Below, one piece after another: positions 1-8,647 of a DNA stretch of 64,000 bases. Position 1 is the first letter of the stretch; each line of letters opens with the position of its first letter. Under the pieces are notes generated by a model. That model searched no databases. It had not been told where the DNA came from and saw nothing but the letters and a program-made list of their open reading frames with translations. A program made the translations under genes and the position numbers. The DNA comes from Variovorax gracilis (lineage in GTDB: Bacteria > Pseudomonadota > Gammaproteobacteria > Burkholderiales > Burkholderiaceae_C): contig NZ_JASZYF010000012.1 of assembly GCF_030317115.1 (NCBI RefSeq), positions 113,572 to 177,571 of the forward strand, written 5' to 3'.

Positions 1-2
1 AC

Positions 3-395
3 ATCCAGAAGACAAACGACACCGCTCGCACGCCGGCGCACACGGAGGACCGGCGCTACGCCGAGTCCTCCCTGACGCCCCCCGTGGACGTGATCGAGGA
101 CAGCTCCGGCATCACGCTGTATGCCGACCTGCCGGGCGTGCCCCGTGACAAGCTGCACCTGAACGTCGAAGCGGACTCGCTGACCATCGAGGGCGAGATC
201 GACCTGACGATCCCGGAGGGGCTGCAGACAAGCCACACCGAGGTCGGACTGGGCCGGTTCCATCGCGTCTTCACGCTGAGCAAGGAACTCGATACCGAGA
301 AGATCTCCGCGGAGTTGGCGCAGGGCGTGCTCAAGCTGCGGATTCCGAAGGCGGAGCACGCTCAGCCGCGACGGATCAACGTGCAGGTGAGTTGA
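3..395 (+). CDS. Hsp20/alpha-crystallin small heat shock protein (5' end outside window)
   Basis: This is an ATP-independent holdase chaperone of the cytoplasm that keeps unfolding proteins soluble under stress. The frame is open from the left edge, so the N-terminal arm lies outside the window. The visible part begins with residues RRYAESSLTPPVDVIED, typical of the arm-to-domain boundary. The alpha-crystallin domain follows: LYADLPGVPRDKL, a beta-sandwich with the GRFHRVFTL strand, and the hallmark A-x-x-x-x-GVLKLRIPK segment near the end. The C-terminal tail carries RRINVQVS instead of a clear I-x-I. A GTG at 84 could act as an internal start but would remove part of the domain. It fits the stress genes found 38 kb to the right, although it is not adjacent to them. 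Confidence 0.9.
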   Translation: MQKTNDTARTPAHTEDRRYAESSLTPPVDVIEDSSGITLYADLPGVPRDKLHLNVEADSLTIEGEIDLTIPEGLQTSHTEVGLGRFHRVFTLSKELDTEKISAELAQGVLKLRIPKAEHAQPRRINVQVS

Positions 396-565
396 GCGGC
401 TGGGCCGGGCGGGTGCGGCAGTCGTTGCCCGCTCGCCCAGGCAGGACTTGCCTCTGCGTGATGCAAGCTACGGCGCACCGGGCGCCGATGGGCGCCGTGG
501 ACTGAAAGGATCGCGCGGCCAGGACGGCCACGACGGCCGCGAACGCGACGCCTGTTCGCAATCCG

Positions 566-1366
566 CTAGCTCGTGCGCAAGAAGCGCAGGACGACGAAGC
601 CAAGGCCTGCCGCGACCGCCACCGAGGAGATGGCACCGACCATCACGACGACGACGTCCGTGGAGGATTCCTCGGGACCGCTCTGCGGCGGCGTCGAAGC
701 CTTCAGGCTCGCTGTGCCCTCGGAAGAAGCGAACGGACTGTACAGGGCGCCAGCCGAGCCATTGGTATCGGCGAGCGCAGACGCTTGCGCCGCAACCGTC
801 GATCCGGACTGTGTTCCGGCGGCCTGGTTGCCGGGCCCGTAGGCCCGGTGATTGCCGAGGATCAGCGGGAGGTCCGACTTGCATTCGAGCATGGTTGCTC
901 CACTTGACGCGAGCTTGATCTCGAACTGTGCCGTGTCTTCGGTCCCAGTCTCGCCAGCGTCGGTGAAGGTAAAGATGATCGACGCAGCCAGTCCGTTGAA
1001 GGTCCCGAGGCCTTCGCCGTAAAAGGTCTCCATGCGAGTGGCGGGACGATTCTGAGCAGCGGGCTTGTCCCAGCTGCACAGGCCCTTTTTCAAACGGGTC
1101 AGATGGAAGTCCGAACCGCCGGACAGACCGATCTCCAACCTGTTGGGCCCTGCGACGTCGGATCTTTCGACATCAGTCCCCGTTGCGCAGTTCAATTCGA
1201 ACGTGTGGGTCACCCTTTGCAGGGTGACATCAGGGCAGAAGAAGGCGCCACTGCCTGTCATGCGGCCGGCTTCGTAAGCCCATGCGGGTCCCAGCATCAT
1301 CCACGCGGTTGCCACCGTGCAAAGGATTCGGGACATGTGCATGGGCTTGCGACGCTCAGCCTTCAC
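566..1366 (-). CDS. Exported protein of unknown function with a C-terminal membrane anchor
   Basis: I do not recognise the family. The N-terminus has a signal peptide (hydrophobic stretch at about residues 12-27, then PAWA before the mature part). The middle has a few cysteines and a beta-rich look. A low-complexity Ser/Thr/Ala/Gly linker (about 175-230) leads to a hydrophobic helix, VVVVMVGAISSVAVAAGL, and a short basic tail with LRFLRTS. This suggests a periplasmic domain tethered to the inner membrane by its C-terminus, or a sorting-type tail. The GTG start at 1366 overlaps the TGA stop of the upstream hydrolase gene (GTGA), so the two are probably translationally coupled. ATG codons at 1342 and 1336 are alternative starts that still keep the signal peptide. 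Confidence 0.6.
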   Translation of the reverse strand: MKAERRKPMHMSRILCTVATAWMMLGPAWAYEAGRMTGSGAFFCPDVTLQRVTHTFELNCATGTDVERSDVAGPNRLEIGLSGGSDFHLTRLKKGLCSWDKPAAQNRPATRMETFYGEGLGTFNGLAASIIFTFTDAGETGTEDTAQFEIKLASSGATMLECKSDLPLILGNHRAYGPGNQAAGTQSGSTVAAQASALADTNGSAGALYSPFASSEGTASLKASTPPQSGPEESSTDVVVVMVGAISSVAVAAGLGFVVLRFLRTS

Positions 1367-3339
1367 GGACTCGGGATTCGCACCGTGGTGGCAACAGGCA
1401 ACTCCAGACGCGAGGTGTGGTGCCTGTCATGCAATACGACCTGCAGCGCCGAGACACTGAGCACGCTTTCCGAGTCGTCCAGGCCGGTGTTCAGGTTGCG
1501 GGCGAACTGGGGAAAGTTCGATGAGGAGATTTCGACCCGGATGCGATGGCCCTTCTTGAAGACGGTGCCGGCGTTGCCGAGTTCGATGGTGTACTCGTAC
1601 GGCGTGAGAGGCCGAATCAGGCTCGGTGGCGACTTCGAGCCTTCACGGAACCGCGCCCGTACGAGTCGGTCGAGCACGTTGTGCGCAAAGCCATCCAGAT
1701 GCACATCCACCAGCTTGGCGGTGAAGTCCGTGTCGCGCGCCGACGAAGCGGCCCACAGCACCACCTTGACAGGTCCGATGACTGCCATGTCCTCCGCCAG
1801 CGGCTCGCTCGTGTAGACGAGGACGTCGTTGCGCGCTTCGACTCGCGTCTGATCGTGGGCGCCGGCGGCCAGCAACTGAGGCTGGCAGCACAGATTCCCG
1901 CCTACGGTCGGTACCGGGTCGTTCGGGTGATAGACGAACTGGTCGGGAATGCTGGAGCGCAGTTCCTCCAGAAGACGGCGCCTGCCGCCGTTCGATGCGG
2001 AATCCTCCCAAGGCGGGGTGGAATCCAGCTTGCCGTCGCCCGCGCTGCTGTTGGCTCGCCCGGCACTGGTGAAGAAGTAGGTGGTGTTGCGCGTGCCGGG
2101 CAGCGGGTATTGATCTGCGTGGACCCAGAAGCCGCTGCCTTGGGTCCCGGTGTCCGGCGGATTCAGAACATAGAGTTGGACGGCCGGGTCCCTCTCCACG
2201 CCGTTGCTGATGCCCTTGAGATAGCGGTCGAAGAAGCGCAGCTCGGTGGTGATCGGTGGGCTCGCCGTGCCCCAGCTGACTTGTCCGCTGGTGCCCGCAT
2301 GCCCGCAGCAGGTCATGATCAGCTTGCTTCCTTCACGAGCCTCGGCGGTGCCACCATTGGCCCTCATGCCCTGGAAGTTCCTGACGGTCCCCACCTGGAA
2401 GATGTCGTACCAGGCGCCGCTGTTGAGCGTCGGCACGCGCACGTTCTGATAGCGCGGCTCGACATCGAGGGCCTGCCAGTAGGCATCGTAGTCGGGGTGG
2501 TCAAGCCACTCGTAATAGTACGGTGCGATCGACCTGAATTCGGGGAATGCCTTCAGGGGAAGTTGCCACACCCAGTTCGAGGTCAGCTCGCGGTTGCTGC
2601 GTTCGGTGAAGGCCGCCACCTGCGCATTCGCCTCTTCACGCGACATGCCGGAGGCGAGGAGCTGGCGAAGCATTGTTTCCTTTCCCAATGTGAGAGGAAT
2701 CCAGCTCTGGGCAAACCAAAGCGCGAACGCCCCGTTCACATAAGTCCAGTGATCGTGATAGTCGGATGCGGTGATGTTGGGGGAGATCGCCGCCAGGCTC
2801 GGAGGGGTCTGGATCGCTGGCTGCCATTGCGTCAAGCCGACGTACGAGCCGCTGAACGTGCCCACTTTCCCGGTTGACCAAGGCTGGCGCGCTGCCCACT
2901 CGATGGCGTCGTAGCCGTCGTTCGCTTCCTGGCGCATCGCATCGAAAATGCCATCCGAGCGGTACAGCCCGCGAACGTCCTGGTTGAGGGCCGCGTAGCC
3001 GTTGCGTGCATAGGTCTGCAGTGCCGTGTTGGCGCAGCTGACGTCCGCGGGCGCCCCATTGCGGTTGTAAGGGGTCCGCTGCATGACGACCGGATAGCGG
3101 CCCGCCGCCAATGGAAGGTAAACCTCCGTTGCCAGCCGAACGCCATCGCGAGTCGTTGCGTATTCGATGTGGCAAGTGACGTCTGGCGCAGATTGGCCGT
3201 GCGCCAGACCGGCGGCACAGAACACCAATCCCGCCAACGCCTGCAGGACAACCGGTTTGCCTGAACGGTCGCCACAAGTCAGCGCGACGCTGCTCGCAAG
3301 CTCTGCATGTCCATGGCACGTGTCGGGTGGGAGGTTCAT
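1363..3339 (-). CDS. CocE/NonD-family serine hydrolase (X-Pro dipeptidyl-peptidase fold), secreted
   Basis: This is an alpha/beta hydrolase of the CocE/NonD (peptidase S15) group, whose members cleave esters, acyl groups or X-Pro peptides. The start at 3339 (MNLPPDTC) is chosen because AAGGAGAG lies just upstream. The longer frame to 3420 has no such site. A signal-like segment (about residues 27-48, ending near GLAHGQ) predicts export. The catalytic domain opens with TTRDGVRLATEVYLP and RTPYNR, both typical of the family. The nucleophile is the serine of GTFSGSYVG. A C-terminal jelly-roll domain (about 410-650) contains the ending typical of the family, RVEISSSNFPQFARNLNTG. The physiological substrate cannot be told from sequence. 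Confidence 0.88.
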   Translation of the reverse strand: MNLPPDTCHGHAELASSVALTCGDRSGKPVVLQALAGLVFCAAGLAHGQSAPDVTCHIEYATTRDGVRLATEVYLPLAAGRYPVVMQRTPYNRNGAPADVSCANTALQTYARNGYAALNQDVRGLYRSDGIFDAMRQEANDGYDAIEWAARQPWSTGKVGTFSGSYVGLTQWQPAIQTPPSLAAISPNITASDYHDHWTYVNGAFALWFAQSWIPLTLGKETMLRQLLASGMSREEANAQVAAFTERSNRELTSNWVWQLPLKAFPEFRSIAPYYYEWLDHPDYDAYWQALDVEPRYQNVRVPTLNSGAWYDIFQVGTVRNFQGMRANGGTAEAREGSKLIMTCCGHAGTSGQVSWGTASPPITTELRFFDRYLKGISNGVERDPAVQLYVLNPPDTGTQGSGFWVHADQYPLPGTRNTTYFFTSAGRANSSAGDGKLDSTPPWEDSASNGGRRRLLEELRSSIPDQFVYHPNDPVPTVGGNLCCQPQLLAAGAHDQTRVEARNDVLVYTSEPLAEDMAVIGPVKVVLWAASSARDTDFTAKLVDVHLDGFAHNVLDRLVRARFREGSKSPPSLIRPLTPYEYTIELGNAGTVFKKGHRIRVEISSSNFPQFARNLNTGLDDSESVLSVSALQVVLHDRHHTSRLELPVATTVRIPSP

Positions 3340-3647
3340 CAGGCTCTCCTTGTGCATGTCCGGCCAAGCACGACGCTTTGGCCCGTCGTGGAGCTGAGAA
3401 ATATAGACAGCGTGCCGCAAGGTTCAAGCAGCGATGTCATGTGAAAAGACATGCCTGTGCGTTGCCGGCCGCGCTCTATCGCGGGTGCACATCCAGCCCT
3501 GTGGTCTTGCCCCTCCTGAGCTTGGATTGAGATGCGAAAGGCAGGCATCGTCCGCGCGGAAGTCAGACAACGCGGGCTTCGCCGACTTTCTGATCCCGCG
3601 CATTGCGCTTCGCGAGGCATCGCGAAGCCACGCGTCTCCCTGGAGTG

Positions 3648-4016
3648 CTATTGAGCCTTCAGCGTCACAACCTCGCCGTTCCTGTTGCGGCGATACAGGA
3701 GGTTCTCGCCGACGATGCGGACCTGGTTGCAGGTCTTCCCATTGACGGGATCGTCCACGCAAAGACTTCCGTCCTCGGTGCGCCAGGTCCCGAACTCCTT
3801 GGCCTGCGGGAAGATGACGTCGAACTTGCCGTCGCTGCGGAAGTTGAACTGGGCACTGATCCCGTCCTGACGGGTTCCGACGAACTTCTTGTCCTTGATG
3901 AACTCCGTGATCTCCGCAGCCTTCGGTACCGGTGCATCGGGTGGAAAGGCCGGCAGCCCCTGGGCCCAGGCGGACGAGCACAGAGCCAGTGTCAGGCTTG
4001 CGAGGATGGTTTTCAT
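3648..4016 (-). CDS. Small exported protein of unknown function
   Basis: This 122-residue protein has a clear Sec signal peptide, MKTILASLTLALCSSAWAQ, with an A-x-A cleavage site. The mature part of about 100 residues contains a DKKFVGTRQDG stretch and ends in a segment with two cysteines (CVDDPVNGKTC) that could form a disulfide. The pattern of strands (FNFRSDGKFDVIF, GTWRTEDGSLCV) resembles small periplasmic beta-barrel proteins. I do not recognise the family with certainty. It lies 37 bp downstream of another small exported protein on the same strand, and the two are probably cotranscribed. Confidence 0.65.
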   Translation of the reverse strand: MKTILASLTLALCSSAWAQGLPAFPPDAPVPKAAEITEFIKDKKFVGTRQDGISAQFNFRSDGKFDVIFPQAKEFGTWRTEDGSLCVDDPVNGKTCNQVRIVGENLLYRRNRNGEVVTLKAQ

Positions 4017-4053
4017 GGACTGCCTTTCAGGTTGAAATCGTCGCGCCAGGAAG

Positions 4054-4584
4054 TCAGCTGCCGAAGCGGACCTCGCCGTATCTCTCCGCCTTCATGGACG
4101 GCGTCATGTTTTCCGGTGCCATGAAGAGCCTTGCGTCCATCCGGTAGACCGCGTAGCAGGACTTCTCGGTCGCTACCTTTCCGTTGTCCTTGGTGATCCA
4201 GTCGATATGGAGACAGTAGGTCTTGTCGTGCAGGGCCCATCGCCCGTGTCCCCATGCGCCAGTCGTGGGGGTGCGGCCATATTCCATCGTCATGGTGGTC
4301 TGAGCGACGAAGGTGCCGTCGGCCCCGCTGGTCCAGCGCTGCACGGCGCCGTTCGGGGTGAGCCGGACAAGGACCGTTCCGGGGCGAGCCAATCCATTGA
4401 GCTCCCCCGCAGAGAGAATCTTGCCTTCGCGCACAAGATCATCCCCGGTGACGGAGGTGAGCTGGATGGAGCTGCCACCAGTCGCACACCCGCCGGCGGC
4501 AAGCGCCATGCCGGCGAAGCCGACGAGTCGGCTGCCCAGTGCCCGCATGCAGGACGGAAATCGGCATCTTGGCAGCGTGAGCAT
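4054..4584 (-). CDS. Putative lipoprotein of unknown function
   Basis: The N-terminus has a hydrophobic stretch ending in MALAAGGC, a plausible lipobox with cysteine as the acylated residue, so a membrane-anchored lipoprotein is likely. The mature domain of about 140 residues has a GDDLVREGKILSAGELNGL segment and a central GRWALHDKTYCLHIDW stretch with a second conserved-looking cysteine at EKSCYAVYR. The start is uncertain. ATG codons occur at 4623, 4584 and 4548, and none has a strong ribosome site; the shortest form would still hold the lipobox. The domain resembles small exported proteins of unknown function seen in proteobacteria. The next gene downstream, with a 37-bp gap, is another small exported protein. 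Confidence 0.55.
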   Translation of the reverse strand: MLTLPRCRFPSCMRALGSRLVGFAGMALAAGGCATGGSSIQLTSVTGDDLVREGKILSAGELNGLARPGTVLVRLTPNGAVQRWTSGADGTFVAQTTMTMEYGRTPTTGAWGHGRWALHDKTYCLHIDWITKDNGKVATEKSCYAVYRMDARLFMAPENMTPSMKAERYGEVRFGS

Positions 4585-4798
4585 GGTTGCCGGGGATCTT
4601 AGATGACCTCGGCTGGACTGCAAGCTTTAGTTCTACTGAAGATGCTCTTGCGGACAACGCGGTGCGGCTGTATCGGATGGACCTTTCGGCGACTGATCAT
4701 CTCCGTGCGACGGCGTAACGAGAGTGATCGCGTGGGGTGGCTCCGTCGATGGGGATCTTTTGTCGTGCACGAACTGGGTCGCTCTTCCACATCGGACT

Positions 4799-5068
4799 TC
4801 AGGGCGATACGTTGTCGGACATTCGTTTCTCCGCGCCCCTTGTGTTCACGTAGAGCGCGTAGATCGAGTGACTGCTGGCCATGAAGAGGCGATTGTTGTC
4901 CGCGCCGCCGAAGCAGAGGTTTGCGCAACGCTCGGGAAGCCTGATGTGGCCGATGGCGCTCCCTTGAGGGTTGAAGACCATCACACCGTCCAAGGCGCCT
5001 GCGTCGGCGTCTGCCGAGCCGTCGCTGCCCCAGCCTGCCCAGATGTTGCCGTCCGCATCGCGCGCAGT
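4799..5068 (-). pseudogene. Truncated SMP-30/gluconolactonase-like gene (3' end only)
   Basis: Reading leftward from about 5066, the frame gives RDADGNIWAGWGSDGS and then LDGVMVFNPQGSAIGHI and LPERCANLCFGGADNNRLFM. This is the last quarter of an SMP-30/gluconolactonase propeller, including the D-x-DGN-I-W strand. The frame is closed by a TGA at 5069-5071, just upstream of where homology starts, so the 5' three quarters of the gene, its promoter and its start codon are missing. The break coincides with the broken 5' end of the LysR fragment on the other strand. A TTG at 4993 could start a 64-residue peptide, but that would not be a working enzyme. Confidence 0.75.
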
Positions 5069-5640
5069 TCACGTCCGCGCATCCGGACGTGGTGGTCGTG
5101 TTGAACCACGCACAGACTGCGGACCAAGTCGCCGCGCTGCGACAGGGGCGCGTGCAGATCGTTTTCGAGCGATGGCTTCCGGACGAACCGGACATTCGCG
5201 GCGCATTTCTCACGCGCGAGCCGCTGTTCCTCGCGCTCAGCGAGCGCCACCCGCTGGCGCAACGGGACGTGGTCGACTTGAAGGCGCTTCAGGGGGAGAC
5301 GCTGATCACCGGCGCCGCGCCCAACCTGATCGCGGGCGCGCTCGAAATCTGCCGAAGGCATGGGTTCGAACCGAAGTTCGCCGCGCCGGTCCATGACGTG
5401 GTGACGGCGACCCTCTCGGTGATCACCGGGCGCGTCGTGTCCCTGGTGCCCGAATCCATGCTGAACGTGCATTTCCCGGGCATTGCGTATCGTCCGCTCA
5501 AGACCGGCGCAGAAGCATCGATGGATCTGCATTTCTATCGGCTCAAGGACGAAGCGTCGCCTTTGCTCGACGCGATGCTCCGGACCATCGATGAGTTCAT
5601 CCGTCTGAGGGACGCCGGACGACTGCCGCCAGGGGCGTGA
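5065..5640 (+). pseudogene. Truncated LysR-family regulator gene (effector-binding domain only)
   Basis: Homology begins at about 5065 with QFTSAHPDVVVVLNH, the start of a LysR substrate-binding domain. It continues to a natural C-terminus (LFLALSERHPLA, ATLSVITGRVVSLVPES, RLKDEASPLLDAMLRTI). The N-terminal winged helix and linker, about 100 residues, are absent, and no start with a ribosome site precedes the fragment. It cannot bind DNA and is scored as a pseudogene. A GTG at 5089 is the first usable start codon. In an intact ancestor this gene would have been divergent from the gluconolactonase gene whose remnant abuts it on the left. A short inverted repeat (CGTCCC, 7-nt loop, GGGACG at 5665-5683) follows the stop. 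Confidence 0.75.
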
Positions 5641-5783
5641 CGCGTCTTTGAGGATGGTGTCGGTCGTCCCGCTATCTGGGACGGCGCGGGGATTCGCGAG
5701 CGTCGGAGCGCGTAGCGGGCTTTACGATGAACACGTGTCCATCCAAGATGAAGCCTCCACATTGACGAGGCAACAAGACGGAC

Positions 5784-6872
5784 ATGTACATCAGTGAACA
5801 GCTCCTCAACCCCGACGAACGTAGGCTGCGTCTGTCGACCCAGCTCGGCGTGCAGCACGTCGTGCTCGACAACCGCGGCACCGAACTGGTTTCGGCCGCG
5901 GGTGGCGTCAGCGCCTGGGACGCCTCAAAGCTGCGCGACTATCGCCAATGGGTCGAAGGCTTCGACCTCCGGCTGGATGTCTTCGCGCTGGATGTCGGCT
6001 CCATCCTGCTCGATTCGCTGACCGACATCGAGAGCGCGAAGAAGCAGCGCGCCATGCTGGCGCAGAACATCCGGAAGGCGGCCGACGCAGGCATCACCTG
6101 CCTCAAGTACAACGTCCAGATGGTGGGCATCACGCGAACCGGCCTCAAGCCAGGGCGGGGTGGTGCCAGGAATTCGGGCTTCGTCCATGCCGAGTACTCG
6201 GCCACTGACGACCAGAAGCACTCGTACTGGGGAGTCGGCTATCCGAGCAACCAGGAAGAGGGCGGTTCCGCCTCGGCGATGCTCTGCGGCCAGAAGATGG
6301 CGCGCGAGGTGCCGCCCGTGACCGAGAAGGCCGGGTGGGATGCGATCGAGTTCCTGGTCGAGGGGCTGGTGCCCGCGGCCGACAAGGCCGGTGTACGGCT
6401 GGCATGCCACCCGCACGACCCTGCGTATCCGGTCGGCGGACTCAACGGGATCGAGCACGTGGTCGGCTCGGCCGATGGCCTGCGCAAGTTCCTGGCGTTG
6501 TCGCCGAGCAAGAACCATGGCCTCAACTTCTGCCAGGGCACGGTAGCCGAGATGTTCAAGGAGCCCGGCAAGGCGATGATTCCGGTGATCGAGGAAATTG
6601 CCTCGACGGGACGCATCTTCATGGTCCACTTCCGCAACATCCGCGGCGGCTACCTCGACTTCCAGGAGGTGTTTCCGGACGAGGGCGATGTCGACATGTT
6701 CCAGGCCATCAAGGCCTACCAGCGCGGCGGCTATGCTGGCCCGCTCTGCCCCGACCACGTGCCGGTCTCGGAGATCGACGAGGGCCGGGAGCGCTTCATG
6801 TCCTTCGCGCTCGGCTACACGCGGGGCTTGCTGCAGGCCGCGGGCACGTGGTCGACAGCGGCCCGGAACTGA
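5784..6872 (+). CDS. Mannonate dehydratase-like protein (UxuA family)
   Basis: The protein belongs to the UxuA family of metal-dependent dehydratases, which convert D-mannonate to 2-keto-3-deoxy-D-gluconate. It is a TIM barrel of 362 residues, near the usual length. Diagnostic stretches are LACHPHDPAYP, GLNFCQGT, MVHFRNIRGG and CPDHVP. The Cys and His residues in these are the expected metal ligands. The start is the ATG at 5784; the preceding ribosome site is weak. It lies 13 bp upstream of an IlvD/Edd dehydratase gene and is presumably cotranscribed with it. Some family members act on other sugar acids, so the exact substrate is an inference from the family. Confidence 0.85.
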   Translation: MYISEQLLNPDERRLRLSTQLGVQHVVLDNRGTELVSAAGGVSAWDASKLRDYRQWVEGFDLRLDVFALDVGSILLDSLTDIESAKKQRAMLAQNIRKAADAGITCLKYNVQMVGITRTGLKPGRGGARNSGFVHAEYSATDDQKHSYWGVGYPSNQEEGGSASAMLCGQKMAREVPPVTEKAGWDAIEFLVEGLVPAADKAGVRLACHPHDPAYPVGGLNGIEHVVGSADGLRKFLALSPSKNHGLNFCQGTVAEMFKEPGKAMIPVIEEIASTGRIFMVHFRNIRGGYLDFQEVFPDEGDVDMFQAIKAYQRGGYAGPLCPDHVPVSEIDEGRERFMSFALGYTRGLLQAAGTWSTAARN

Positions 6873-6885
6873 AGTACATCGCTGT

Positions 6886-8616
6886 ATGGCCGAACTCAGG
6901 AAACTGCGCAGCCAACGCTGGCTCGCCGACGACGACTTCCGCACCTTCAACCATCGCAGTCGCATCATGCAGATGGGCTACGACCGGAAGGACTGGGAAG
7001 GCAAGCCCCTGGTCGCGATCATGAACAGCTGGTCGGACTACAACCCCTGCCACATGCACTTCCGCCAGCGCGTCGACGACGTCAAGCGGGGCGTGCTGCA
7101 GGCCGGCGGCTTTCCGCTGGAGATGCCCACCCTCTCGCTCAACGACTCGATCGTGAAGCCTTCCGCGCTGCTCTACCGCAACATGATGGCGATGGAGGTG
7201 GAGGAGATGATCCGCTGCTATCCGGTCGATGCCGTGGTGCTGATGGGCGGTTGCGACAAGACGACTCCGGCCATGCTGCTCGGGGCCACGAGTGCGGATG
7301 TGCCCGCGATCTTCCTGCCGGCCGGACCCATGCTGCGCGGCAACTCGCGCGGCAAGACCCTCGGCTCCGGCTCCGATGCGTTCAAGTTCTGGGACGACCG
7401 GCGCGCGGGCCTCATCACCGAGCCCGAGTGGGACAGCATCATCAGCGGCATCGCGCGCAGCCCCGGCACCTGCATGACGATGGGAACGGCCAGCACCATG
7501 ACCGCGATTGCCGAGGCGCTCGGCATGGCCTTGCCCGGCGCGTCGAGCGTGCCCGCGGTCGAGGCCGGCCACCAGCGCATGTCGGCGCAGGTCGGCCGTC
7601 GCATCGTCGAGATGGTGCACGAGGACCTGCGGCCCTCGCGCATCCAGAGCCGCAACGCTTTCCTGAACGCCATCACGGTGGCCATGGCGATGGGTTGCTC
7701 GACCAACGCGATCATTCACGTGATTGCCATGGCGCGGCGCGCCAAGGCCGACATCAGCCTCGACGACTTCGACGCGATCAGCCGTCGGGTGCCGGTGATC
7801 GCGAACGTCAGGCCCAGCGGCACGAGCCAGTACCTGATGGAAGACTTCTACTTCGCCGGTGGCCTGCCCGCCCTGATGAAGCGCATCGACTCGCATTTGC
7901 ATCTCGGCGAGCCCACTGTCACCGGCAAGACCGTCGGCGAAAACATCGAAGGCGCCCAGGTCTACAACGACGACGTGATCCGGGCCCTGGACAACCCGGT
8001 CTACACCGAAGGCGCACTGGCGCGCCTCAAGGGCAACCTGGCGCCCGACGGATGCGTGATCAAGCCGAGCGCGATGAGCGCGAAGTTCCTGAAGCACAGC
8101 GGGCCGGCAGTGGTGTTCGACGACTACCCGTCGCTCAAGAAGATGCTTGACGACGAAGACGCCGACATCACGGAGGACCACGTGATCGTGCTGCGAAACG
8201 CCGGCCCCAAGGGCGGCCCGGGCATGCCTGAATGGGGCATGGTGCCGATTCCGGTGAAGCTGCTGAAGCAGGGCGTTCGCGACATGCTGCGGGTGAGCGA
8301 CGCGCGCATGAGCGGCACCAGCTACGGCGCCTGCGCACTGCATGTCGCGCCCGAGGCGTACATCGGCGGCAACCTTGCGCTGGTGCGAACCGGCGACATC
8401 ATCAGCATCGACGTGCCGAACCGTACGCTCGATGTGCAGGTCAGCGATGAAGAACTGGCGCGTCGACGCGCCGGATGGACCCCCCCGCCGCCGCGCTTCG
8501 GCCGTGGCTACGGATGGATGTTCACCGAGCACATCCTGCAGGCAGATCAGGGCTGCGACATGGACTTCCTGCAAACGCAGTTTGGCGAGTCCGCGGGAGA
8601 GCCCGACATCTTCTGA
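6886..8616 (+). CDS. IlvD/Edd-family sugar-acid dehydratase
   Basis: This is a [2Fe-2S]-dependent dehydratase of 576 residues. The family removes water from dihydroxy or sugar acids such as L-arabinonate, D-xylonate and 6-phosphogluconate. Three cysteine motifs that ligand the cluster are visible: SDYNPCHMH, MGGCDKTTPAMLLGA and GTCMTMGTASTM. The C-terminal swivel domain includes DARMSGTSYGACALHV, which carries the catalytic serine region. The sequence resembles the L-arabinonate/D-fuconate dehydratase subgroup more than true IlvD, and its neighbours are all sugar-acid genes. The ATG at 6886 begins 13 bp after the mannonate dehydratase stop. A longer upstream frame overlaps that gene and is rejected. 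Together the pair would make 2-keto-3-deoxy sugar acids. Confidence 0.9.
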   Translation: MAELRKLRSQRWLADDDFRTFNHRSRIMQMGYDRKDWEGKPLVAIMNSWSDYNPCHMHFRQRVDDVKRGVLQAGGFPLEMPTLSLNDSIVKPSALLYRNMMAMEVEEMIRCYPVDAVVLMGGCDKTTPAMLLGATSADVPAIFLPAGPMLRGNSRGKTLGSGSDAFKFWDDRRAGLITEPEWDSIISGIARSPGTCMTMGTASTMTAIAEALGMALPGASSVPAVEAGHQRMSAQVGRRIVEMVHEDLRPSRIQSRNAFLNAITVAMAMGCSTNAIIHVIAMARRAKADISLDDFDAISRRVPVIANVRPSGTSQYLMEDFYFAGGLPALMKRIDSHLHLGEPTVTGKTVGENIEGAQVYNDDVIRALDNPVYTEGALARLKGNLAPDGCVIKPSAMSAKFLKHSGPAVVFDDYPSLKKMLDDEDADITEDHVIVLRNAGPKGGPGMPEWGMVPIPVKLLKQGVRDMLRVSDARMSGTSYGACALHVAPEAYIGGNLALVRTGDIISIDVPNRTLDVQVSDEELARRRAGWTPPPPRFGRGYGWMFTEHILQADQGCDMDFLQTQFGESAGEPDIF

Positions 8617-8647
8617 GCGTTCGCGCCGCGGGCGACCAAGCCAGCTG

